Shown one piece after another: positions 1-7,941 of a stretch of 64,000 nucleotides of DNA. The notes beneath the pieces are model-generated. The model made no database searches. It was not told where the DNA came from and saw only the letters and a list, made by a program, of their open reading frames with translations. The position numbers were made by a program, and so were the translations under genes. This DNA comes from Candidatus Acidiferrum typicum (GTDB lineage: Bacteria > Acidobacteriota > Terriglobia > Acidiferrales > UBA7541): NCBI GenBank assembly GCA_002478115.1, contig DLMH01000187.1, forward strand, positions 62,416 through 126,415. Direction: 5' to 3'. Within the stretch, counting starts at the first letter, position 1. Every line of letters starts with the position of its first letter.

Positions 1-71
1 GAGTTCTTCGCACCGCTGATCGTCACCGTTCCGTGCAGCGGCTTACCCCCGCGAATTTGAAATCTGTCCAT
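1..71 (-). CDS. murA: UDP-N-acetylglucosamine 1-carboxyvinyltransferase, N-terminal fragment (cut by window edge)
   Basis: Reading the minus strand from the ATG at 69-71 gives 23 residues starting MDRFQIRGGKPLHG and ending TISGAKN, the N-terminus typical of MurA, with the invariant GAKN whose Lys and Asn belong to the active site. An AAGGA ribosome-binding site lies about 9 bases upstream. MurA makes enolpyruvyl-UDP-GlcNAc, the first committed step of peptidoglycan synthesis in the cytoplasm. The start is only 15 bases after the murQ stop, so the two genes probably share a transcript. The rest of the gene lies outside the window. Confidence 0.88.
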   Translation of the reverse strand, partial: MDRFQIRGGKPLHGTVTISGAKN

Positions 72-86
72 GCCCCATTTTCCTTG

Positions 87-1004
87 TTATTCGCCCAACG
101 CCCGGCGCAGATGGCCCCTGGCTGCCGCCAGGCGCTTCTTCGCCTGTTCCGCCGAAATGTTCCGCTTCAGCATGACCAGCGCGAGGCGCAGGTTGTGTTT
201 GCTCTGACGCAGAGCGTGTTCCACAGCAGACACATCCCTCCTGCTCGCTTCCATCAAGATCCGCTTCTCCCTGTCCCGAAGCTTCTCATTTGTCCGCGCA
301 ACATCAATCATCAGGTTGTCATACAGATGGCCCAAGCGCACCATCGTTGCGGTTGAGAGCATGTTCAGGACCAGTTTCTGCGCTGTCCCCGCCTTCAACC
401 TCGTCGAGCCCGCAATCACCTCGGGTCCTACTTCCGGCGCGATGGCGATCCGGGCCGCCCGCGCCAGGGGCGATCTCCGGTTCGACGTGATCGCAATCGT
501 CAGCACCTTGCGCCTCTTTGCGAAGGCCAGCGCCGCCAGCACGTACGGTGTCGTTCCACTTGCCGCAATTCCCACGACGGCGTCTGCACCCGTCAACCGT
601 ATCCGCTTCAAATCCCGCACCGCGTCGCCCCGGCTGTCTTCCGCGCCTTCCACCGCCTGCGTCATCGCTTTCTTGCCGCCGGCGATCTGCGCCTGCACCA
701 ATTCCGGGGGCGTCCCGAACGTTGGCGGACACTCCGAAGCATCCAGCGCCGCGATGCGCCCGCTCGATCCCGCTCCCACATAGATCAACCTGCCACCGTT
801 TTCAATCCTTTGTACGATCGCCTCCACGGCCCGCGCGATCGCGGGCAACTCCCGCGCCACCGCCACCGCCACCTTGCGGTCCTCGCGGTTCATCAGCCGC
901 ACGATCTGTATCGCCGTCATGCGGTCGAGATTCCTCGAGCCTGGGTTCCTTTGTTCTGTCTGCCGGCGTTTCGCCAGCCTGCGCTTCTTGCCTGGGATGG
1001 ACAT
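87..1004 (-). CDS. murQ: N-acetylmuramic acid 6-phosphate etherase
   Basis: The 305-residue protein matches MurQ along its length: TEQRNP near residue 16, IVRLMNREDR, the SIS sugar-phosphate fold with GRLIYVGAGSSGR, the DASECPPTFGTP segment carrying the catalytic Glu, VEGAEDSRGDAV, GIAASGTTPYV, and a long run ending NMLSTATMVRLG. MurQ splits the lactyl ether of MurNAc-6-phosphate to give GlcNAc-6-phosphate and D-lactate. The C-terminal helical domain (EQAKKRLAAARG) is present, so it is full length. It is directly upstream of murA and divergent from the AmgK-type kinase, placing breakdown and reuse of MurNAc side by side. The start chosen is the first Met; the conserved TEQRNP needs it. Confidence 0.96.
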   Translation of the reverse strand: MSIPGKKRRLAKRRQTEQRNPGSRNLDRMTAIQIVRLMNREDRKVAVAVARELPAIARAVEAIVQRIENGGRLIYVGAGSSGRIAALDASECPPTFGTPPELVQAQIAGGKKAMTQAVEGAEDSRGDAVRDLKRIRLTGADAVVGIAASGTTPYVLAALAFAKRRKVLTIAITSNRRSPLARAARIAIAPEVGPEVIAGSTRLKAGTAQKLVLNMLSTATMVRLGHLYDNLMIDVARTNEKLRDREKRILMEASRRDVSAVEHALRQSKHNLRLALVMLKRNISAEQAKKRLAAARGHLRRALGE

Positions 1005-1010
1005 TCCTAA

Positions 1011-1016
1011 ATTATA
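1011..1016 (-). promoter_or_regulatory. Candidate -10 element of murQ
   Basis: A perfect TATAAT on the minus strand ends 6 bases before the murQ ATG. A weak CTGGCT lies about 17 bases further upstream. If used, transcription would begin at or next to the start codon, giving a leaderless message. This rests on sequence match only. Confidence 0.35.
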
Positions 1017-1182
1017 GCTGTCGTTGGAGTAGCCAGTCGGCCCTTACTGGAACGACGTTACTCCGAATTAACGCCCACGACATCTTCCCACGTTCCTCAG
1101 CGTCCGAGTCTCCAGAATCATCTATGATGGAAAAGCACGCACCCAGCCGGCTTGCAATACGGAATTACCGGAACTCGTGTCT

Positions 1183-2610
1183 ATGGACGTCCTCAAGAAA
1201 CTCTTCGAGCAACATTTTCACGCACCCCCCGCGCGCATACAGCCGGTACAGGGAGACCTCGGCGGCTCCGGGCGCAAGATCATCCGCCTTGCCAATGAAA
1301 ACGTCAGCGCCATCGGGATTCTCTACGGCGTTCGCGAGGAAAACGTCGCCTTTCTCGAATTCTCCCGGCACTTCCGCAGACATGGCCTGCCGGTGCCGGA
1401 GATTTATGCCGAGGATCTGGACCGCGGCGCGTATCTCGAAGAAGACCTGGGAGACACCACGCTTTTCGAGTTTCTCTCGATGAATCGCGATGGCGCGAAC
1501 ATCGCCGCCCCAGTGGTTGAAGTCTACCGCAAAGTCGTCGCCGTTCTGCCGCGTTTCCAGGTCGAAGCCGGCCGCGATTTGAACTATTCCGCCAGCTATC
1601 CTTGCGCCAGTTTCGACCGCCAATCCATCGCCTGGGATTTGAACTATTTCAAATACTATTTTCTCCGGCTGGCCGCTATTCCTTTCAGCGAACAGCGCCT
1701 GGAAAACGATTTCAGCCGCCTTACCGATTTCCTCTTGAGCGCGCCCCGCGATTACTTCCTCTATCGCGATTTCCAGTCCCGTAACGTGATGTTGCGAAAT
1801 GGCCAGCCATTCTTCGTTGATTATCAGGGCGGCCGCAAAGGGGCCCTGCAATATGACATCGCTTCTCTGTTGTTCGATGCCAAAGCGGATCTGCCGCCGG
1901 AACTCCGCCAGCAACTCCTGGATGCGTATCTCGACCGGCTGTCCGCATTTCTCGATTTGGACCGCGATGCCTTCCTGCACTTTTACTATGCCTACGTCCA
2001 CGTCCGCCTCATGCAGGCCTTGGGCGCTTACGGTTTCCGCGGCTTTTACGAGCGCAAAACGCATTTCCTGCAGAGCGTGCCCTACGCCCTGAAAAACCTG
2101 CGTTGGCTGCTTCACAACACAAAATTACCCATCGAGCTGCCCACGCTCATGGAAGCGTTTCAGGGCATGCTGGCCTCGGAGAAACTCAATGGCCTCGCTT
2201 CCGAAGCGCAGAATCTTGTCGTGCGCATCTTCAGCTTTTCCTTCCATCGCGGTTCACCGCAGGATGAAACCGGAAATGGCGGGGGCTTCGTGTTTGATGG
2301 CCGCAGCTTGCCGAATCCCGGCCGCGAGGAGCGCTTCAAAACTCTCACCGGCAAAGACGCCCCCGTGATCGAATACCTCAACCAGCAGGAAAGCGTGCAC
2401 CAGTTCCTTGCGGGGGTGCTTTCGCTGGTCGATGCCAGCGTGACCAGCTACCAGCAGCGCGGCTTCAAGAATCTGATGGTTTCCTTCGGATGCACGGGCG
2501 GCCAGCATCGCTCCGTCTTTCTGGCGGAGCAGTTGGCCAAGCGCTTGCGCATCAGAAACGGGCTGGAAGTCGTCGTGCGCCATCTTGAACTAGAAAAGAT
2601 GGGCCAATGA
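1183..2610 (+). CDS. amgK: AmgK-type amino-sugar anomeric kinase fused to a RapZ C-terminal domain
   Basis: 475 residues from the ATG at 1183 (a GTG two codons earlier is possible). Residues 1-335 form an aminoglycoside-phosphotransferase fold like AmgK, the MurNAc/GlcNAc 1-kinase: catalytic loop YRDFQSRNVM (usual His replaced by Tyr), then the metal Asp in VDYQGGRKGALQYDIASL. Residues about 344-475 match the RapZ C-terminal domain, the part that binds glucosamine-6-phosphate in E. coli: FDGRSLPNPG, TGKDAPVIEYL, GCTGGQHRSV at about 436 and a final RHLELEK. The RapZ nucleotide-binding N-terminal domain is absent. With MurU just downstream, the kinase would make MurNAc-alpha-1-phosphate in the cytoplasm. 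That the second domain senses amino-sugar phosphate is inference. Confidence 0.87.
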   Translation: MDVLKKLFEQHFHAPPARIQPVQGDLGGSGRKIIRLANENVSAIGILYGVREENVAFLEFSRHFRRHGLPVPEIYAEDLDRGAYLEEDLGDTTLFEFLSMNRDGANIAAPVVEVYRKVVAVLPRFQVEAGRDLNYSASYPCASFDRQSIAWDLNYFKYYFLRLAAIPFSEQRLENDFSRLTDFLLSAPRDYFLYRDFQSRNVMLRNGQPFFVDYQGGRKGALQYDIASLLFDAKADLPPELRQQLLDAYLDRLSAFLDLDRDAFLHFYYAYVHVRLMQALGAYGFRGFYERKTHFLQSVPYALKNLRWLLHNTKLPIELPTLMEAFQGMLASEKLNGLASEAQNLVVRIFSFSFHRGSPQDETGNGGGFVFDGRSLPNPGREERFKTLTGKDAPVIEYLNQQESVHQFLAGVLSLVDASVTSYQQRGFKNLMVSFGCTGGQHRSVFLAEQLAKRLRIRNGLEVVVRHLELEKMGQ

Positions 2611-2656
2611 AAGCGCCCACAGTCAGGTCGGAGGAATCTTTTGCGGTTCTCTTTAG

Positions 2657-2718
2657 GAGGCCGGGGCTTCAGCCCCGGCGTAAAGCTCCCAAAACCCATG
2701 GGCTTCAGCCCCTGAAGA
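2657..2718. repeat. Dispersed palindromic repeat, family C
   Basis: Two consecutive small hairpins: GGGGCTTCAGCCCC at about 2662 and GGGCTTCAGCCCC at about 2700, separated by a short spacer. The same two-hairpin layout recurs at 48813-48877 and 58521-58587, and a single-hairpin copy lies at about 63596. This copy fills most of the gap between the kinase and murU genes. Confidence 0.7.
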
Positions 2719-2782
2719 AATGTTTCCCGTTGCCTTTCCGCAGCCACTCCGCCCTTGCCGTAACTCTAGATGAAGGCCCCGT

Positions 2783-3706
2783 ATGAAAGCCATGATCCTG
2801 GCGGCGGGGCTCGGCACGCGCCTCCGCCCGCTCACCGACACTCGCCCCAAGGCCCTCGTGGAAGTCTCCGGTCGCACCCTCCTCGAAATCACTCTCTCCC
2901 GCCTCAGTTCCTTCGGCGTTCGCGACGTCATCATCAACGTCCACCACTTCCCGGACATGATCCTCGATTACCTGAAGGCCCACAACAATTTCGGCCTGCA
3001 CATCGAAATCTCTCGCGAAGAGCGCTTGCTCGACACCGGCGGCGGCCTGAAAAAGGCCTCCTGGTTTTTCCTTCAGGATCCCGCGCATTCCGAAGAACCG
3101 TTCATCCTGCACAACGTGGACGTGATCAGCACAATTGATCTCCACCGCATGCTCGAATTCCACAATGAGAAGCAGGCGATAGCCACGCTGGCAGTCCAGC
3201 ACCGCAAAAGCTCCCGCCAATTATTGTTCGACGCCGATCTCCGCCTCTGCGGCCGCCGCGCCGGCTTTGATCAAGTGCCCGAATTGGTTCGAAGCCATCC
3301 CACGGATGCGATGCAGGAGGGCACGGTGCAACCTGTCCTGAGCCCAGCCGAGGGTGCCACACCGATCCGCGTGGAAGGGGAGGGCACGGCCTCACAACCC
3401 GCCGAAACGAGCCCGCATTGTCATTCCGAGCGAAGCGAGGAATCTGCTTCTTGCGAATCACAGGCAGGGCGCTCACAGCCGCCGCAGCCGTTCGCCTTCT
3501 CCGGTATCCACATCATTTCCCCGCGTCTCCTCCGCCTGATGCAAGAAGACGGCGTCTTCTCCATCATCGATACCTATCTACATCTGTCAGCCCGCGGAGA
3601 AAACATCCTCGCCTTTCCAGCCGACGATGCCTATTGGCGCGACCTAGGCAAGCCCGCCGACCTCGTCCACGCCGCCGAAGATCTAAAACAAAACCTCTTC
3701 TGTTAA
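2783..3706 (+). CDS. murU: MurU-type nucleotidyltransferase (MurNAc-1-phosphate uridylyltransferase) with an internal repeat-derived insert
   Basis: The N-terminus MKAMILAAGLGTRLRPLTDT is the sugar-nucleotidyltransferase signature; PKALVEVSG, LLDTGGGLKKA and HNVDV (the metal site) follow as in MurU, which converts MurNAc-alpha-1-P and UTP to UDP-MurNAc. MurU proteins are about 225-240 residues; this one has 307. The excess is residues about 166-234, a low-complexity stretch that includes CHSERSEES, the translation of a repeat found between genes elsewhere in the window. The fold resumes at FAFSGIHIISPRLL and ends normally (YWRDLGKPADL). The reading frame is intact. It follows the AmgK-type kinase by 172 bases, supporting the function. 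Confidence 0.85.
   Translation: MKAMILAAGLGTRLRPLTDTRPKALVEVSGRTLLEITLSRLSSFGVRDVIINVHHFPDMILDYLKAHNNFGLHIEISREERLLDTGGGLKKASWFFLQDPAHSEEPFILHNVDVISTIDLHRMLEFHNEKQAIATLAVQHRKSSRQLLFDADLRLCGRRAGFDQVPELVRSHPTDAMQEGTVQPVLSPAEGATPIRVEGEGTASQPAETSPHCHSERSEESASCESQAGRSQPPQPFAFSGIHIISPRLLRLMQEDGVFSIIDTYLHLSARGENILAFPADDAYWRDLGKPADLVHAAEDLKQNLFC
3278..3484. repeat. Repeat-derived in-frame insertion inside murU, including a family D repeat
   Basis: This segment encodes the extra residues 166-234 of the MurU-like protein. Positions 3417-3452 match the family D repeat (core TTCCGAGCGAAG followed by GAGGAATCTGCTT), also seen at 33906-33938, 60668-60815 and 63641-63725. A second part near 3341-3365 (CCTGAGCCCAGCCGAGGG) resembles repeat fragments near 25408 and 33405. 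The length is a multiple of three and adds no stop codon. Confidence 0.72.
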
Positions 3707-3758
3707 AATGCTCGTCAAGGCCACGATGACGCATCCAATCTGTAGTAACATTCGCCAC

Positions 3759-4748
3759 ATGCGATGGATTGTCGTTTTTTGTTTTGCACTTGTTTCACTC
3801 TTTCCCGCCAGAGGACAAACGCCACCTGCCCCTAGCTCTTTTCCAGAACAATTCGAAATTGGACGGCGTACTTTCTTCGATTTTGGTCCGCCTTTTGATT
3901 ACTACGAGATTTTTGTCGTCCGACCGATGACTGATGGCTCATCTGTCATAAGAATTTTGCTTACTCCACCAGCCGATGCCTGCAACGCGCCAGCAAGAGT
4001 CGAAATTTCCTCGGCCACGTTGGGCGAATCTATCCCGGCGCTGTTAGGAAAAACCAATCCTTGTTCTATTCCTGAAAAGGAGCTTCGCCATGAGCTGAAA
4101 CGCTGCAAGCACTGTTTGGTATTCAGCGGCGCAGAGGTAACTATGCGTGTTCCGTGTGGAGCGAATTCCCGCTTTATCCGCTCGGATATCCTCGACAGAG
4201 ATATGTTCGACCCAAATTCTCATACGCCTGAGCACACTTCGTGGACGATGAAATTGTTAGCGCGCCTGGACAAAGCGATTGGACCTGGCGTCATGGAAAA
4301 GCCGATGTTTGCGCTGCCTGGCAACGACCAGCCGACCACAGAAATTCTCAGTGACAAACTCCGGAAGGAACTTGACTCAGGAGCATACGACCAACTGTTC
4401 CCCTCTACAAAGCAAAAGCCCTCGGAGCTATATCTCGCAGCGCAGGCTCATCACCCGCCTCCGACCACCCGGTTGCTGGACATCGTCCCCTTCAGGCCGC
4501 AGGAGCTTATTCTCCCAGAATATCCGGCCATTGCGAGAGCAGCTCACATCGAGGGGATTGTGTCTTTTAGCCTAGTTTTGGACGCAGATGGCAACCCAAC
4601 CACACCCAGTTTTGCCCAAGGGCACCCGTTGCTTCTTGAAGCTGTTAAAAGGGCCGTCGCTCAGTGGAATTTCCCAAAGGACGCAGCGGGCCAACAGATA
4701 CAGGCGACAATCGAATTCGCATTGAACTGTCCGGAACCCTCGAAGTAG
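3759..4748 (+). CDS. Secreted protein with a C-terminal TonB-like domain
   Basis: Starting at the ATG at 3759, the first residues MRWIVVFCFALVSLFPARG form a clear signal peptide; earlier in-frame starts at 3708 and 3726 exist but would bury it. The protein has 329 residues. Roughly the last 85 (VPFRPQELILPEYPAIARAAHIEGIVSFSLVLDADG and AVKRAVAQWNFP) match the TonB C-terminal fold, as found in many acidobacterial periplasmic proteins. The middle, with several cysteines, is unrecognised. It lies between murU and the nagZ-amiE fusion, facing the latter tail to tail. A true energy-transducing role is unproven because no membrane anchor remains after signal cleavage. Confidence 0.75.
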   Translation: MRWIVVFCFALVSLFPARGQTPPAPSSFPEQFEIGRRTFFDFGPPFDYYEIFVVRPMTDGSSVIRILLTPPADACNAPARVEISSATLGESIPALLGKTNPCSIPEKELRHELKRCKHCLVFSGAEVTMRVPCGANSRFIRSDILDRDMFDPNSHTPEHTSWTMKLLARLDKAIGPGVMEKPMFALPGNDQPTTEILSDKLRKELDSGAYDQLFPSTKQKPSELYLAAQAHHPPPTTRLLDIVPFRPQELILPEYPAIARAAHIEGIVSFSLVLDADGNPTTPSFAQGHPLLLEAVKRAVAQWNFPKDAAGQQIQATIEFALNCPEPSK

Positions 4749-4791
4749 AAACCGCCTCTGCCAACTAGGACTTCGGCCGAACTGCACGTTG

Positions 4792-7700
4792 CTACCTGGC
4801 TGGGGAATCGTTGGTTGCCAATCCCAACGCCTTCATCACGGCGTCGTGCACCGCGGGCCGCACTTCGGCAATCTTGTGATTCTCGCGCGTCGGGTTGACG
4901 CGGTTCGTCAGCAGCACCACAAACAATTGCCGGTCTGGATCGATCCAAATCGTCGTGCCCGTAAACCCCGTATGCCCGTAACTGTGCGCCGAAAAATAGC
5001 GCCCGCTCGAGCTACCTTCGGTCGGCACCACCCAGCCCAGCGTGCGCGTATTTTTCGCCAGCGCCTGCGGCACCGTGAATTCCGCGATCGTCGCGCGTTT
5101 CAGCAGTCGCTTGTGCCCGTACACCCCGCCATTCAGCAGCATCTGGCAAAATGCCGCCAAATCCGGCGCAGTGCTGAACACCCCGGCGTGCCCCGAAACT
5201 CCCCCCATCACGAACGCATTTTCATCGTGGACTTCGCCCTGCACCAACCGGTGGCGCAACTCGTTGTCCACCTCCGTCGGCGCAATCTCCGGCCACAAAT
5301 TCTTTGGCGGGAGGTACATCGTGGTTTTCATTCCCAGCGGTCCAAAAATCAACGAGCGTGCCAATTCGTCCAGCGGCCTTCCCGTTAGTCGCTGAATAAT
5401 CTCCGCCATCAGGATGATGCCCAAGTCCGAATACTCCACCTTTGTTCCGGGCTCGTACTCCAGCGGCTCCGCGAATATCATGCGCAGCGTTTCGGCCTTC
5501 CCCTTCGATGTGCGCCAGTACTCCTTGAACGGCGGCAGCCCCGAAGTGTGCGTCATCAGATGCCGCACCGTCACTTTGTGCCGCCACGCAATTTGCCGCT
5601 CGCCCGGCCAATTAGCGAGCTCGCGCAAATCCCGCACGACGATTTTGTGCGGGCCCTCTACCTGCGGTCCGTCAATCCATTCCGGAAGATACCGCTCGAT
5701 GGGAGCGTCGAGATCAAGCGGAGAAGGGAAGTCGCCTTCCACCAGCATCTCGACAAGCGTGGTCGTCACCACCACCTTTGTCAGCGAGGCAATGTCATAC
5801 ATCGTATCGATCTTCGTGGCCGTCGAGTTCGCGTCATAGCTCAGTTTCCCAAACGCGTGCAGCGATACCTTTCCGCGATAGCCCACCGCCATCGTCGCTC
5901 CGGGGAACGCCTTGTCCGCGATGGCCTTTTCTACTTCGGCAAACGCCGGCCGCAGTTGCGCTTCTCCGCGCACGTCCATCGGCTGCAGCGTCATCGGATT
6001 GGCCGCCACTTCGATACCGAAACCAGCCTTCAATTCCACGCCCGGAATTGTCACCGGCAAATGTCCTTGCACTGGGATTTGCCCAAAGAGCGCGCGCGCA
6101 ATCGAAATTTGTGCCACGTCGCTGATCCCGAACGCGGAAAGCCAAGTCTCTGCCTGCGAAAATCGCTCGATCAGATAAGGGCTGCCCATTCCGACCGTGA
6201 TCACCGGCTTGCCCGCCTTGTAAATCTGGTTGATCACGGGCAATTGGTCCGCTGGCACGTCCACATCGCCCTTGCGATCGCTTACGCGCACAAACAACGC
6301 GAGGATGGCCACGTCATATTGATCCGGCGAAGGCAATTTAAGCGTGTCCGCCTTCACAAATTTCGTGTCCGCGCGCAGCGCAATCAGCGCATCGAAGCGC
6401 GAGCGCAGCTCCCGTTCCAGGTCTTCCCCCGGATAAGGCTCCGGATCCGCGTAAAGCGAAACCAGCAGCGCGCGCAGCGGCTTTGTTCCGTCGAGCGGCA
6501 ACCGGTGCGGTGTATCCCGCAGCAGCGTGATCCCGCGGTCCGAAATTTCCTGGGCCTCCGCCTGATACGCGGCGCTGCCAAACTTCGCGTTCAACGCATC
6601 CAGATCCACCAGCCGGTTGCTGCTCAACCCCAGCCTTGCCTTGGCCAGCAGAATGCGCCGCACCGAAGCGTCTAGCCGCTCCTCGGTGATCTGCCCAGAC
6701 TGGGCCGCGGCCAGTAGCGCATCGTACGCCGCATCCGGCACCGGCGGCATCAGCAACGCGTCCGCGCCCGCAAGAAATGCGCGCACCGCCGCATCTCCCG
6801 GCGCAAAGCGAACCGTGATCCCGCCCATGTCCATGGCGTCCGTCACGACCAACCCTTCAAATCCCAATTGTTTGCGCAAAAGATCCGTAAGAATTCGCGA
6901 AGAAAGCGTCGCCGGCGTATTCGCATCGGGTTCCAGCGCCGGCACGGAGAGGTGCCCGGTCATGATGCTCCCAACGCCCGCCGCAATCGCCGCACGAAAC
7001 GGCACAAATTCCAGATGCTCCAGGCGCTCCCGGTCCGCCTTGATCACCGGCAAATCAATATGCGAATCCCCCGCCGTGTCGCCATGCCCGGGGAAATGTT
7101 TTGCAGTTGCCAGCCCGCCGTTCTCTTGCACCCCGCGAATGAATTCGCTCACAAATTCCGATACCCGCGCGGGGTTTTCTCCGAACGACCGCGTATTGAT
7201 AATTGGATTTCCCGGATTATTGTTTACATCCGCGTCCGGCGCGTAGATCCACTGAATGCCCACGGCCCGCGCCTCCAGCGCCGTGATCTTCCCCATGGTG
7301 TACGCATCCTTGGGATTCCCCGCGGCCGCCAGCGCCATCGCCATCGGGAACGATGTCCCTTCATCCAACCGCATCGCCGTGCCGCGCTCAAAATCCGCTC
7401 CAATCAGCAGCGGCAGTTTCGATTTGGATTGCAGTTGGTTCGTCAGCATCGCTGTGGGGTAGGCCTGGCTCTTCACGATTCCCAGCGGCGATCCGTGCGT
7501 GATGTTGATGAATCCCCCGACGTGCAATTCGTTCACGTCGTGCATCATTTGCGCGTACGCTTCGGAATCCGTGGGCGTGAAGCTGCCGTGATACGTCGTG
7601 AAGAGAACCTGCCCGACCTTTTCCTGCAGGCTCATTTGCAGGAGCGTTGTCTCGGCCCATTTCTCCTGTTCGGCCGTGGCTTTGCCCGCGATGGCGCTCT

Positions 7701-7830
7701 GGGCGGCGCGCTTTTCACTTGCCGTGGCTTTCGCGGATTCTGCGATTCGTAAGTCGCTGCGAGCGTTCAGTGTCATAAGCAATAGAAGTAAAAATGGCAG
7801 AAACAATAATCCGGCAGCACGCCTGTTCAT
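4792..7830 (-). CDS. nagZ: Fusion of beta-N-acetylglucosaminidase (NagZ, GH3) and a serine beta-lactamase-fold amidase (AmiE-like)
   Basis: 1,012 residues from the Met at 7830, which begins a signal peptide (MNRRAAGLLFLPFLLLLLM). Residues about 55-400 are a GH3 NagZ domain with KHFPGHGDTAGDSH at about 244-257, including the Asp-His pair typical of NagZ, and the nucleophile Asp in VVTDAMDM at about 331. A GH3 C-terminal-type domain follows (about 440-610). From about 625 comes a serine-hydrolase domain of the AmiE/class C beta-lactamase type: SLTK at about 682, YSD and a late HTG motif. In Bacillus, NagZ and AmiE are separate neighbouring enzymes that remove GlcNAc and the stem peptide from muropeptides; here they are one exported chain, divergent from NamZ. 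Confidence 0.9.
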   Translation of the reverse strand: MNRRAAGLLFLPFLLLLLMTLNARSDLRIAESAKATASEKRAAQSAIAGKATAEQEKWAETTLLQMSLQEKVGQVLFTTYHGSFTPTDSEAYAQMMHDVNELHVGGFINITHGSPLGIVKSQAYPTAMLTNQLQSKSKLPLLIGADFERGTAMRLDEGTSFPMAMALAAAGNPKDAYTMGKITALEARAVGIQWIYAPDADVNNNPGNPIINTRSFGENPARVSEFVSEFIRGVQENGGLATAKHFPGHGDTAGDSHIDLPVIKADRERLEHLEFVPFRAAIAAGVGSIMTGHLSVPALEPDANTPATLSSRILTDLLRKQLGFEGLVVTDAMDMGGITVRFAPGDAAVRAFLAGADALLMPPVPDAAYDALLAAAQSGQITEERLDASVRRILLAKARLGLSSNRLVDLDALNAKFGSAAYQAEAQEISDRGITLLRDTPHRLPLDGTKPLRALLVSLYADPEPYPGEDLERELRSRFDALIALRADTKFVKADTLKLPSPDQYDVAILALFVRVSDRKGDVDVPADQLPVINQIYKAGKPVITVGMGSPYLIERFSQAETWLSAFGISDVAQISIARALFGQIPVQGHLPVTIPGVELKAGFGIEVAANPMTLQPMDVRGEAQLRPAFAEVEKAIADKAFPGATMAVGYRGKVSLHAFGKLSYDANSTATKIDTMYDIASLTKVVVTTTLVEMLVEGDFPSPLDLDAPIERYLPEWIDGPQVEGPHKIVVRDLRELANWPGERQIAWRHKVTVRHLMTHTSGLPPFKEYWRTSKGKAETLRMIFAEPLEYEPGTKVEYSDLGIILMAEIIQRLTGRPLDELARSLIFGPLGMKTTMYLPPKNLWPEIAPTEVDNELRHRLVQGEVHDENAFVMGGVSGHAGVFSTAPDLAAFCQMLLNGGVYGHKRLLKRATIAEFTVPQALAKNTRTLGWVVPTEGSSSGRYFSAHSYGHTGFTGTTIWIDPDRQLFVVLLTNRVNPTRENHKIAEVRPAVHDAVMKALGLATNDSPAR

Positions 7831-7941
7831 GTTCCGATGATCCCCCGGTCGCCTGCCCGCCGCCTCGACTGTATATAGCACGCGCACTCCATGCTCACAA
7901 TGAACGTGCAGACGCCGCGTTCCAGAATATCATTGGAAGCT

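Noticed and set aside
3417..3452. Frameshift or pseudogene call for murU
   Set aside because: The insert is in frame, without stop, and conserved motifs continue on both sides.
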